This document shows, piece by piece, positions 1 through 7,842 of a stretch of DNA of 64,000 nt (positions within the stretch are counted from its first letter, which is position 1; each line of letters starts with the position of its first letter). Origin of the DNA: Bacillota bacterium (GTDB lineage: Bacteria > Bacillota > Clostridia > DSM-8532); the NCBI GenBank assembly GCA_023415825.1, contig JAEZJF010000030.1:1-64000 (forward strand), written 5' to 3'. The position numbers and the translations under genes are program-made. The notes beneath the pieces were generated by a model that was not told where the DNA came from, did not search any database, and worked only from the letters and a program-made list of their open reading frames with translations.

Positions 1-629
1 GTCACATGGTTTTCCGCGGAGAGTGGGGTATCTGTGCGGGCAACGATACTTCCGTTCTCAAACACCACCTTGCCTGGGAAGCCAAAACTCCATACATCAG
101 CAATTTCATCGGTGATGGGCGTACCGCCCCCAAGCTGGATTTGAACTGTCACATCGGTAGGGGTCGTGTTCATCCCATCATTGACGAATCGGAAGTTTAC
201 GCCGTCCCTGTCGCTGTAGCCGCCTACCGCCTTATCCAGCTTATATTCGATTGTATAGCGGTTTTGCCCGTACGTACTGATGCCGAAGCAGATTTCCAGG
301 CCGCTGTCCGTATTATTAATACCGCATTTTCTTGCCTTTTCTTCAAAGCTCCAGTCAAGGTTCCAATCGGTTACCCTATCATAGCTGCCCTTTTGGTCAG
401 AGACCGTGAGGGAGCTTAAGGTCAGGTAATCAGGCATATTCATGGGGATGTAGATTTCTGTTCCTTCCTCAAAGCTCCCGTTCCAGTTCTGGGTGATACT
501 CATTGAGCCGTCCTCATAAATTACAGCCTGAATGTCAATGGTATTTACCTGATTCGCTGCAAAAGCAGGGAGAGGGAAAGTAAATAGCAAGACAAAGCAT
601 AGGATCAGGTATCTCACTCTTTTTCTCAT
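1..629 (-). CDS. DUF2207-type membrane protein, N-terminal part (runs off window)
   Basis: The first 209 codons of a protein whose remainder lies beyond the left edge. ATG at 629 has GAGGTG four bases upstream. Residues 1-24 form a signal peptide (basic MRKR, hydrophobic core, AFA before the mature part). The mature sequence contains DIQAVIYEDGSMSITQNW and NRYTIEYKLDKAV, the pattern of the extracytoplasmic beta-rich domain of DUF2207 proteins, which normally go on to membrane helices and a low-complexity tail. It lies 8 bases after the LemA stop, so the two are co-transcribed; LemA with DUF2207 is a common pairing of unknown function. The family call rests on this N-terminal domain only. Confidence 0.7.
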   Translation of the reverse strand, partial: MRKRVRYLILCFVLLFTFPLPAFAANQVNTIDIQAVIYEDGSMSITQNWNGSFEEGTEIYIPMNMPDYLTLSSLTVSDQKGSYDRVTDWNLDWSFEEKARKCGINNTDSGLEICFGISTYGQNRYTIEYKLDKAVGGYSDRDGVNFRFVNDGMNTTPTDVTVQIQLGGGTPITDEIADVWSFGFPGKVVFENGSIVARTDTPLSAENHV

Positions 630-637
630 AGTGCACC

Positions 638-1192
638 TCATTTCATGCTTGGCATGTCCGCCTTGGATGCCTGCTCCTCCAGATATTCTCTTTGCCTGAA
701 GCCTAAGGTTCCGGCAATCATGGAGACTGGGAACATTCGGATTTCACGGTTCAGCTTGGTCACGCTGTCGTTGTAAATCAGGCGGCTGGTGCGCACCATG
801 TTTTCATAGGTCTGCACCGCGTCCATGGTTTTGATATAATTCTGGTTTGCCTTTAGTTCGGGGTATTGCTCAGTTACCATGGCAATCCTGCCCAGGGCTT
901 CGGAGATAACCCCTTCCTGGCGCAGCACATCCTCGGGTGTGGATTTTGCCGTAATAACGCTTCTTCTTGATTTAATCGTTTCAATCAGTGTTTCGCTTTC
1001 ATGCTTGGCATAGCCCTTTGTCAAATCCAAAAGAGCTGTCAGAGCATCGAAACGGCTTGACAGCTGCACCCCGATCTGACTCATGGCATTGCTGATATTT
1101 TCATCAAGCACTACCAGCTTGCGCTGTGTAGAGATTACCCATAAAGCAATTATTGCAACAATTGCAATGATTGCAATTAAAGTTGGCAGCAT
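638..1192 (-). CDS. LemA family protein
   Basis: A 184-residue protein of normal LemA length. One N-terminal membrane helix (residues 2-20) is followed by a long alpha-helical domain that would face the cytoplasm or cell surface. The VVLDENISNAMSQIGVQL segment just after the helix and the C-terminal FPVSMIAGTLGFRQREYLE match the conserved LemA features (FP..lia...gf.....f). GGAGG lies about ten bases before the start. It is the middle gene of lipoprotein-LemA-DUF2207. The biochemical role of LemA in Firmicutes is not established. Confidence 0.9.
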   Translation of the reverse strand: MLPTLIAIIAIVAIIALWVISTQRKLVVLDENISNAMSQIGVQLSSRFDALTALLDLTKGYAKHESETLIETIKSRRSVITAKSTPEDVLRQEGVISEALGRIAMVTEQYPELKANQNYIKTMDAVQTYENMVRTSRLIYNDSVTKLNREIRMFPVSMIAGTLGFRQREYLEEQASKADMPSMK

Positions 1193-1279
1193 AATACATT
1201 ACCTCCCTGTTTATTTTTTAACGGGCAGAGGGACCACAATTTCGGACCTCTGCCAACTTTGTGCTTATATCCTTACAAT

Positions 1280-1876
1280 TTAACCCTCAAACTCAGCTTC
1301 CAGATTTTGTGCCTCAGGAGCCAGGGTAATACTATTGATTATCTTACCGGCTATTTCCGGGGTGAAAAATTCATCATCTGCACTGTGCATAAATGTAATT
1401 ATATACTGGGCAGTGAGGTCAGCATTATAAAGCCTTACCACTTGAACCAGGCGTTCTTTGCCATTTGCGTTTTTTCCATAGAAGGCATAATAAACCGCAG
1501 TATTTCCATTCATATTGATATCGCCTTCAAAAGCAGACAATTCCAGATCAGTGTATGTAGAGCCATATAACATATCAAGGGTCTCCTTCGCAAGGCTCTC
1601 ATCCCATTCGGAAGGCTGTATGTCAATTCCCAGGGTGGGGGTAACTACGATGGAAGCATCAGGCCCGGCAGATACATACACCCCCTCTTTTTCTGTGACA
1701 CCACTGAAAGTACTCGGTGCGTTCATGGTAATATAACCAAAGGTCATAGAAGCAAATTCTGCACCCGTCGCTTCCCCGGAACTGCTTTGGTCTGGAGCAG
1801 GGGTTTTCTCGCCTCCGCAGGCAGCAAGGCTCAGTGTCATGACAAGTGCCATAATAAGTACCAGTAATTTTTTCAT
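1280..1876 (-). CDS. Lipoprotein of unknown function
   Basis: The frame is open further upstream, but the ATG at 1876 is the real start: it has GGAGG upstream and begins a lipoprotein signal (MKKLLVLIMALVMTLSLAAC), giving 198 residues. The lipobox is LAAC, so the mature protein is anchored through the Cys at position 20. The mature domain (about residues 38-190) is a mixed alpha/beta fold with segments such as FGYITMNAPSTFSGVTEKEG and NTAVYYAFYG, vaguely like PsbP/DUF1795-type domains; I do not assign a family. It is first in the operon with LemA and DUF2207 and diverges from the LytTR regulator. Confidence 0.75.
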   Translation of the reverse strand: MKKLLVLIMALVMTLSLAACGGEKTPAPDQSSSGEATGAEFASMTFGYITMNAPSTFSGVTEKEGVYVSAGPDASIVVTPTLGIDIQPSEWDESLAKETLDMLYGSTYTDLELSAFEGDINMNGNTAVYYAFYGKNANGKERLVQVVRLYNADLTAQYIITFMHSADDEFFTPEIAGKIINSITLAPEAQNLEAEFEG

Positions 1877-1962
1877 ATTAAATCCTCCGTTTTCTATTGG
1901 CTTCTGCAGGGAACATTCCCTTATGTCCAACCTATCAAAAATTCGCTTAAAAAAAACGTCCG

Positions 1963-2017
1963 CTGCATGAAACATGCTTTTTTTTGCATGAAACATATTT
2001 TTTCTGCATGATATATA
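1963..2017. promoter_or_regulatory. Three phased direct repeats, candidate LytTR operator
   Basis: TGCATGA occurs at 1964, 1985 and 2005, extended to TGCATGAAACAT in the first two copies. The 21- and 20-base spacing puts all three on the same face of the helix. LytTR regulators such as AgrA bind paired direct repeats at about 21-base periodicity, and the adjacent gene encodes a LytTR regulator. The array lies in the divergent region between that gene and the lipoprotein operon. The repeat sequence itself does not closely match the AgrA consensus, so assignment is by spacing and context. Confidence 0.5.
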
Positions 2018-2073
2018 GTGTCGAATAACCAATTATTATGTTAAAATGATGGTGGAGAAATGGAGGAATGCTT

Positions 2074-2799
2074 ATGCTGCAGATTGCAATCTGTGATGAC
2101 AATATTGACGAGTTATCCAATATGGTACAGCTCATAAACTTATATCGATCATCAAAACAACTAAGCTGCGAATACGCCGTCTTTCCAAACGGATTTGATT
2201 TGGTTTCAACATTAGAAAAAGGAAAGTTGTTTGATATATACTGTCTGGATATCATTATGCCGGGCTTTACGGGCATTGATGTCGCAAAGGAAATCCGTGT
2301 TTTTGACAAAACCGCGCCGATTTTATTCTTTACCTCATCCCCCGAATTTGCTTTGGAAAGCTATTCGGTGAAAGCCATTAACTATGTATTAAAGCCTATA
2401 TCAAAAGAGAAATTATTTTTCACCTTTGATGAACTGCTGGAGCAGATAAAAGTGGAGAAAAATGATGATGCAATTATTGTAAAGAGTAATGAGGGAATCC
2501 AAAAAATACTTATCTCCAATTTGGTTTTTGTCGAGGTCATCGGTAGAAATGTGTTATATCACTTGCGCTCCGGCAAGGTAATCGAATGTACGGAGCCCTT
2601 TTCCTCTGTCTGTGATAATCTTCTTAAATATAGGTGTTTTATCAAAACTCACCGCTCCTATCTTGTGAATATGCAGTATGTGGATACCATTGAAAATCGT
2701 CAGATTACCTTACAGACCCTGACCTCTGTTCCTGTCGCACAGGGCAAGGTCCGGGAGATTAAAGAGCAGTATCTGGATTATCAGATGGAGGGGGAATAG
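2074..2799 (+). CDS. LytTR-family response regulator
   Basis: A receiver domain (residues 1-120: acidic pair in ICDDN, phospho-acceptor Asp in YCLDIIMPGFTGIDV, Thr/Ser in LFFTSS, Lys in VLKPISKEKL) is followed by a LytTR DNA-binding domain (about 135-238, with VEVIGRNVLYHL and FIKTHRSYLVN). The ATG at 2068 is only one base after GGAGG (2062-2066); the ATG at 2074 has seven-base spacing and is chosen, giving 241 residues. It precedes the GHKL kinase by 88 bases, making an AgrA/AgrC-like pair. No AgrB or clear peptide precursor is adjacent. The phased repeats just upstream suggest autoregulation and control of the divergent lipoprotein operon. Confidence 0.92.
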   Translation: MLQIAICDDNIDELSNMVQLINLYRSSKQLSCEYAVFPNGFDLVSTLEKGKLFDIYCLDIIMPGFTGIDVAKEIRVFDKTAPILFFTSSPEFALESYSVKAINYVLKPISKEKLFFTFDELLEQIKVEKNDDAIIVKSNEGIQKILISNLVFVEVIGRNVLYHLRSGKVIECTEPFSSVCDNLLKYRCFIKTHRSYLVNMQYVDTIENRQITLQTLTSVPVAQGKVREIKEQYLDYQMEGE

Positions 2800-2887
2800 G
2801 CAATGGATAAGCTTAATATGCAGGTGCTCACAAATGCCTTATTCCCTGACTATTTATGCATGTGTGTGATAAGGAGGGAGGGAAAAA

Positions 2888-4159
2888 ATGATAGCAGTTG
2901 TTATTGAATTCTCTCGTTACTGGTGTGCCCTGTTATTCGGTGCGGCGGTTGCGGTCAGTTTCGCCGGAATGGCGCGTACACGGAAAAATTATATGGCTTT
3001 TGGGTGCTTTACCTTCATTTTATTTATTTTACAAATCCTCTGCTTACGGACATGGGGTATGGCTGTGACAATAAAAATATATCCACTGCTTTCCCATTTG
3101 CCGGTTGCTGTTTTTATCGCCTTTTACTTAAAGCGCCCGTGGCTGATTTCGCTAACAAGTATGTTTGCCTCCTTCCTGTGCTGCCAGCCTCCCCGCTTAA
3201 TTGGCAGTGTCGCAAGTGCTGTTTTTGACAGTGCTTCCATGGACCATGCCGGTTATATTGGGGCTGCGTTTCTGATGTACTATTTCCTGCAAAAATATGT
3301 GGTAAAATCTGTTCGGCATCTGATGGAGCGCTCCGTTAAATCCTGTATGTTTTTCGGCACCATACCGGCTTTTTACTATCTGTTCGACTATGCTGCCACT
3401 GTTTACACCAATCATATGTACAGCGGAACACACTCGGTTGTACAGTTTATGCCCTTCGTGACATCGGCATTCTATTTTATGTTCGTCCTCCATTACTTTG
3501 ACGAAACGCAAAAACAGACAAGTATTCAAAGAGAGCGGGATATGCTGGATATGCAGCTTAGGCAGGCACAAACAGAGTTTGCTTCCCTGCGGCAGATGCA
3601 GCAGAATGCCGCGGCCTATCGGCACGATATGCGCCACCATTTCGCACTTTTGCAGGGTCTGGCCTCCAAGGAGCAAATAGAGGAGCTCAAGGAGTATCTG
3701 CAGACTGCTCAGTCCGACATGGACGCTATCACGCCCACACGCTTTTGCGAAAATGAAACCGTCAATCTGATTTTGTCCTCTTTCGCGGGTAAAGCAAAGC
3801 AAGCGGGAATCCAGTTGACGATAGATGCGAAGCTGCCTGATTCCCTTCCCTTCAGCGACACCGAGCTTTGTTCGCTCTTGTCAAACGCTTTGGAAAATGC
3901 TATACACGCCTCTGAAAATATACCTGACATCAATAAACGCTATATCAAGCTGCGTGTGTATTCCAAAAATAATAAACTGTGCATTGACATCCGCAACAGC
4001 TATCAGACAGAGCCGATATTTCATCAGGGCCTGCCTGTATCAAAAGAACAGGGGCATGGTTTTGGCACAAAGAGTATGGCTCATATCGTAGAAAAGCATG
4101 GCGGTGTATTTCAATTTTCAGTCAAGGATGGCTGGTTTATATTTCAGGCCACTGCATAG
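2888..4159 (+). CDS. GHKL-type sensor histidine kinase (AgrC-like)
   Basis: Six or so hydrophobic segments occupy residues 1-203, then a coiled coil (205-242), the dimerisation/phosphoacceptor motif YRHDMRHHFALLQGL with His246, and a HATPase domain with the N box SLLSNALENAIHASEN and the G box GHGFGTKSMAHIVEKHGG. This layout (polytopic sensor, short RHD box, GHKL ATPase) is that of AgrC/ComD/VirS kinases that partner with LytTR regulators, as here. AGGAGGGAGG lies just upstream of ATG 2888. The ligand is unknown: the membrane domain could sense a peptide or envelope state. Confidence 0.92.
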   Translation: MIAVVIEFSRYWCALLFGAAVAVSFAGMARTRKNYMAFGCFTFILFILQILCLRTWGMAVTIKIYPLLSHLPVAVFIAFYLKRPWLISLTSMFASFLCCQPPRLIGSVASAVFDSASMDHAGYIGAAFLMYYFLQKYVVKSVRHLMERSVKSCMFFGTIPAFYYLFDYAATVYTNHMYSGTHSVVQFMPFVTSAFYFMFVLHYFDETQKQTSIQRERDMLDMQLRQAQTEFASLRQMQQNAAAYRHDMRHHFALLQGLASKEQIEELKEYLQTAQSDMDAITPTRFCENETVNLILSSFAGKAKQAGIQLTIDAKLPDSLPFSDTELCSLLSNALENAIHASENIPDINKRYIKLRVYSKNNKLCIDIRNSYQTEPIFHQGLPVSKEQGHGFGTKSMAHIVEKHGGVFQFSVKDGWFIFQATA

Positions 4160-4211
4160 GAGAATATTCTTTTTAATGGGTATTTTCGAGGCGAAACCCC
4201 CAGAAAAGCAA

Positions 4212-4241
4212 GATGTCATGCAGTTTTCACCGCATGACATC
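4212..4241. terminator. Hairpin between kinase gene and tRNA-Gly
   Basis: A perfect 10-base inverted repeat, GATGTCATGC and GCATGACATC, with a 10-base loop. It lies between the stop of the kinase gene and the 3' end of the convergent tRNA, where it could end transcription from both sides. Neither side has a long T run (TTGCTTTTCT on the tRNA strand), so the terminator call is moderate. Confidence 0.55.
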
Positions 4242-4259
4242 CGTATTTGACTTTAATTA

Positions 4260-4333
4260 TGGAGCGGGTGAAGGGAATCGAACCCTCACGACCAGCTTGG
4301 AAGGCTGGAGTTCTACCACTGAACTACACCCGC
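4260..4333 (-). tRNA. tRNA-Gly (anticodon TCC)
   Basis: A full cloverleaf on the minus strand: acceptor GCGGGTG/CACCCGC, D-arm with AGTTCAGTGGTAGAAC, anticodon stem CCAGC/GCTGG around loop CTTCCAA (anticodon TCC), and T-arm GAGGGTTCGATTCCCTT. The terminal CCA is encoded at 4262-4260. Total length is 74 bases including CCA. It stands alone, not in a tRNA cluster, and no integration scar is seen next to it. Confidence 0.97.
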
Positions 4334-4488
4334 ATGTTTATTAGATTATATGGTACATTTTGTACCGCATTGTCTATTATACAGAGAGCTACTTAGCTTG
4401 TCAAGCAGACCGGAGGGTGTTTTTATTATTTTTTCATGTCGCTTTTTTCATGCCATGTCCTCTGGCATGAACGCCGTCTCCTTCAGGC

Positions 4489-5370
4489 TTATGGAGCTAC
4501 CCGGGTGGCTTCACACAACTGCCCGCTCCGGTACCCGGAGGGGGTAACGCCATGATACTTTTTGAAAATTCTTGCGAAATACAACTGATTTTGAAAGCCT
4601 ACCATCAATGAAACCTGTTTTACATTGAAATTCGTACTGTTAAAAAGCTCCCGTGCCTTTTGCAGTCTGAATTGGATGATGTATTCTTTCGGCGTGAAGC
4701 CCGTGTAAAGCCTGAACACATTGATGTACCTGTTGACACATAACCCTGAAATCTTTGCCAAATCTCCAACCTTCAACTCACCGGTATAATGGGAATAAAT
4801 ATGGTTCAGGGTCATTTCGATATTACCACTTGTGTTTACCACCGGGGGAATCGCGCCGCTTGCCGAGACACTTCGTGAAATTGCGGTGATGCACTGTATC
4901 AGCAGAGCTGCCACCATGGACTCATAGCCATACTTCCTATACTGGGTTTCATCAATAATCATTTTAATTAACGAAGGAATTTCGATATTGGCTTTGCCTG
5001 TGAACAGGCTGCTTTCATTGATGTTGAGGGATTTCATGAGTTCAGGAACGCCATAGCCTGTAAAGTGTACCCAAAAGCACTTTACGGGGCTGCTGCCGGC
5101 AGACCTGTAAAGCTGGTCCTGACCGGGGCGGTAGATATAACTGCCGCCTTCCAGAAGCGTTACATCTCCGGAGTCAGCTGTCTGCAGCAGCATTTTTCCT
5201 GAGTGAACGTAAATAAGCATATAGTCGGCGCGTCCGCCCTTTCTGTGGCGGGAACTCCAATTTTCATAAAATTCGAAGTAGCCGGCTGAATTCACAATCA
5301 AAAAATGATCATCAAGCGCAAGTCCTTTATCGTCCTTGTCCTCAAACCGGTATGCGGAATAAGTGTGCAT
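4489..5370 (-). CDS. AraC family transcriptional regulator
   Basis: 293 residues. The N-terminal half is a cupin-like ligand domain (about 20-150; YMLIYVHSGKMLLQTADSG and EGGSYIYRPGQ). The C-terminal region (about 190-285) is a double helix-turn-helix of the AraC type, with KVGDLAKISGLCVNRYINVF and VKQVSLMVGFQNQLYFARIF followed by the GVTPSGYR signature. GGGAGG lies five bases before the ATG. It is divergent from the DUF4091 gene and probably controls it in response to a sugar. A 10-base inverted repeat sits immediately upstream of its ribosome binding site. Confidence 0.93.
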   Translation of the reverse strand: MHTYSAYRFEDKDDKGLALDDHFLIVNSAGYFEFYENWSSRHRKGGRADYMLIYVHSGKMLLQTADSGDVTLLEGGSYIYRPGQDQLYRSAGSSPVKCFWVHFTGYGVPELMKSLNINESSLFTGKANIEIPSLIKMIIDETQYRKYGYESMVAALLIQCITAISRSVSASGAIPPVVNTSGNIEMTLNHIYSHYTGELKVGDLAKISGLCVNRYINVFRLYTGFTPKEYIIQFRLQKARELFNSTNFNVKQVSLMVGFQNQLYFARIFKKYHGVTPSGYRSGQLCEATRVAP

Positions 5371-5389
5371 GTGTGCCTCCCGGAGATAT

Positions 5390-5418
5390 GTTACAGGTCA
5401 GACCCCTGGACCTGTAAC
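5390..5418. promoter_or_regulatory. 10-base inverted repeat upstream of araC-type gene
   Basis: GTTACAGGTC (5390-5399) and GACCTGTAAC (5409-5418) are perfectly complementary around a 9-base loop. The element lies 20 bases before the regulator start. It could be an operator dyad or a leader hairpin; the sequence alone does not decide. Confidence 0.4.
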
Positions 5419-5563
5419 TTGATGGTGATTTTATGCATATACAAATACATTTAATTTATATATATGGCATCTAAAAAACTATTATAATAACAGTGTATTA
5501 CGATTTCAGCCAAAATGCATATTATTTTTAGATTTTTAAAAAGTATATATGCAGTCACTATTT

Positions 5564-5586
5564 GTTTATACGCCTCGTGCGTAAAC
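5564..5586. promoter_or_regulatory. Dyad next to the DUF4091 ribosome binding site
   Basis: GTTTATACGC and GCGTAAAC form an almost complete inverted repeat around CTCGT, ending just before AGGAGG of the DUF4091 gene. It is a candidate operator, or a hairpin that could affect ribosome access. No match to a named regulator is claimed. Confidence 0.3.
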
Positions 5587-5596
5587 AGGAGGTTTT

Positions 5597-7252
5597 ATGG
5601 CTATCACCCTCAAAAAATTATCTTCGCTGGAAAAAGTATTTTTGAATCAGGAGCCCTTGCCAAAGAGCACTTTGGTTGGCTCAATACTTAAGAATGAGAG
5701 ATTTTCATTTCAGATCGCCTATTATATCGAGGAGCACGATATATTCAAGTATCCTTACATAAAAGTATTGGCGGAAAATGATTTTGGAGGTTGTGTCAGG
5801 ATTCGTGCGGTGGGAAATGTTCCATCGGAGTTTCCGGCGTACTCGGGCAGTGAAAATGACGATTATATCACGACAAAGCCCGGATTGTTTCCCGATCCCC
5901 TCTTTGCATTGACAGACCATCAGATCAAGTCTGTCACCGGTCAGTGGAGAAGCCTGTGGGTTGATTTTACACCTGATGAAAATATAGCAACAGGAATTTA
6001 TTATATTACAGTAAAATTTATGATAGGCGACGGCAAAGAAATCGGCCGTGCAGAGCACTGCCTAGAGGTACTCGATGCACTACTGCCGAAGCAGGAGCTG
6101 ATCCACACCGAATGGTTCCACTATGATTGCCTCGGAACACATTACGGAGTTGAAATGCTGGGTGAGCAGCACTGGGTCCTGATTGAAAGATATCTCAAAA
6201 CTGCGGTTGAGCATGGAATCAATATGATTTTGACACCTCTGTTCACTCCCCCACTGGATACCCAGGTCGGAGGAGAGCGCCCGACTGTGCAGTTAGTCGG
6301 TGTGACTGTTGAAAACGGCCAATATTCGTTTAATTTCACAAAGCTTAAAAGGTTTATGGATTTATGCTTGAGAACCGGTGTTCAATACTTTGAGATGTCC
6401 CATCTGTTTACACAGTGGGGAGCGGTGGCGGCTCCAAAAATCATGGCTGATCTGGACGGCACAGAGAAGCGTATTTTTGGATGGGAAACCGATGCGGCCG
6501 GGCCTGAGTACAAACATTTCTTGGATTGCTTTTTGAAGGAATTGGTGGCCAGTCTAAAGAATTGGGGGCTCAGCGAAAAATGCTGGTTCCATGTTTCGGA
6601 TGAGCCGAGCATTGCCCACCTGGAGAGTTATAGAACCGCAAAGCAGACAATGGAAAAGCATCTGAAGGATTTTAACATGATGGATGCGCTCTCCGACTTT
6701 GATTTTTATGAAAAAGGGCTTGTAAAGACCCCGATACCGGCGAACGACCATATTGAGCCGTTTATTGGCGCAGGGATTAAAGGGCTTTGGACGTATTATT
6801 GCTGTGGCCAGAATAAGAAGGTGAGCAACCGGTTCTTTTCAATGCCCAGCCGCAGGAACAGAATTATTGCCCCACAGCTGTACAAATATGACATTGGGGG
6901 ATTTTTGCAGTGGGGATATAATTTCTGGTATACGCAATACTCCATTAAATCTATCAACCCGTATTACGTTACGGATGCAGGCTGTGCGTTCCCATCGGGA
7001 GATGCCTTTATGGTGTATCCCGGTGAAGACGGATATCCGGTGGAATCAATCCGGCTAAAGGTCTTCAGTGAAGCCCTGTATGACTTAAGAGCGATGAAAT
7101 TGCTGGAAAGCCTTACCTCAAAGGAATTTGTCATGAGAATCATTGAAGAAGGCGGCGGAAAAGGGATGACATTTTCCGAGTATCCCCGCAATGAGCAATA
7201 CATAATAAACATGCGCAACAGGATTAATGAAGAGATAAAAATTAGGCTCTAA
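5597..7252 (+). CDS. DUF4091 domain protein (glycoside-hydrolase-like)
   Basis: 551 residues without a signal peptide, so cytoplasmic. The N-terminal part (1-165) is a beta-sandwich-like region; the rest resembles the DUF4091 barrel family, with HTEWFHYDCLGTHYGVE at about 175-191 and the family's hallmark CWFHVSDEPS at about 335. The DEP motif resembles the acid/base segment of clan-A-like glycoside hydrolases, so a sugar-cleaving role is plausible but unproven. AGGAGG precedes the ATG. It is divergent from the AraC-type regulator, a typical catabolic arrangement, and converges with the starch-binding-like gene. Confidence 0.85.
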   Translation: MAITLKKLSSLEKVFLNQEPLPKSTLVGSILKNERFSFQIAYYIEEHDIFKYPYIKVLAENDFGGCVRIRAVGNVPSEFPAYSGSENDDYITTKPGLFPDPLFALTDHQIKSVTGQWRSLWVDFTPDENIATGIYYITVKFMIGDGKEIGRAEHCLEVLDALLPKQELIHTEWFHYDCLGTHYGVEMLGEQHWVLIERYLKTAVEHGINMILTPLFTPPLDTQVGGERPTVQLVGVTVENGQYSFNFTKLKRFMDLCLRTGVQYFEMSHLFTQWGAVAAPKIMADLDGTEKRIFGWETDAAGPEYKHFLDCFLKELVASLKNWGLSEKCWFHVSDEPSIAHLESYRTAKQTMEKHLKDFNMMDALSDFDFYEKGLVKTPIPANDHIEPFIGAGIKGLWTYYCCGQNKKVSNRFFSMPSRRNRIIAPQLYKYDIGGFLQWGYNFWYTQYSIKSINPYYVTDAGCAFPSGDAFMVYPGEDGYPVESIRLKVFSEALYDLRAMKLLESLTSKEFVMRIIEEGGGKGMTFSEYPRNEQYIINMRNRINEEIKIRL

Positions 7253-7285
7253 TCACTTGAACCAAGACAATCAATGCCGAAATGG

Positions 7286-7720
7286 TCAATTATCCCTGCT
7301 CTTCTTAGAGGATTTTTTCGCTTGCGTTTCCTTTTTTGGCTTTTCCACTTTGTTGGTTTCAGAAGCTTTAGCAGCCTTTTCTGCAGTCTTTTTTCCTCGG
7401 GAAGTGCTTCTCGGCTCAGATACCGTAAAGCTGTAATTACTCCCGGAATTGTTATCCCAGTTTCCCAGAGGATCAACGAAGGCGCAGTTAATGGTACCTG
7501 CTTTTTTGAGGGTTAACCGAACTACAAAGGCATCATTGATTGGTGCCATATCCAGGGTTACCGCATCCTCCCAAGTCTCGTTGTAGCCGATATGTGCTCT
7601 GACATCTCCTGCCCCGCAGTTCTTAAGAAGCCCGTTGTAGATAAGCTCCAGCTCATCGCCTGCTCGTAGAACAGATTTTGAAAGCGTAACACCGTATTCC
7701 GCATAAATTCCTTTTTTCAT
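7286..7720 (-). CDS. Cytoplasmic starch-binding-like (CBM25/53-type) protein with Lys-rich tail
   Basis: Start chosen at ATG 7720, four bases after GGGAGTGAG, giving 144 residues. Residues 5-105 look like one starch-binding module: GYNETWEDAVTLDM and the closing GNWDNNSGSNYSFTV are typical of CBM25/CBM53 modules, where the aromatic residues stack on alpha-glucan. The remaining 40 residues are very rich in Lys, Ser and Ala (KKTAEKAAKAS, KKSSKKS). There is no signal peptide, which is unusual for such a module and suggests binding of intracellular glycogen or a scaffold role. It converges with the DUF4091 gene. Confidence 0.7.
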   Translation of the reverse strand: MKKGIYAEYGVTLSKSVLRAGDELELIYNGLLKNCGAGDVRAHIGYNETWEDAVTLDMAPINDAFVVRLTLKKAGTINCAFVDPLGNWDNNSGSNYSFTVSEPRSTSRGKKTAEKAAKASETNKVEKPKKETQAKKSSKKSRDN

Positions 7721-7842
7721 GATTCTCACTCCCTTTTTCATTTACCTGATCTTTCCATGTAAATTATAGGATGTGAGTTTTTTCCTGTAAAGAGCAGGCC
7801 GAGGATTTCGTCAGCATGGGCAAAGCCTTGGCCTCAACCTGT

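Noticed and set aside
6..419. Open frame of 137 codons on the plus strand
   Set aside because: It is the antisense of the DUF2207 protein, which has a signal peptide, ribosome binding site and family pattern on the minus strand.
2803..2907. AgrD-like autoinducer gene
   Set aside because: No AgrB, no conserved AgrD tail motif, and the frame overlaps the kinase start; kept only as a weak finding.
4260..4333. tRNA as integration site of a mobile element
   Set aside because: No integrase, no direct repeat of the tRNA 3' end and ordinary genes on both sides.
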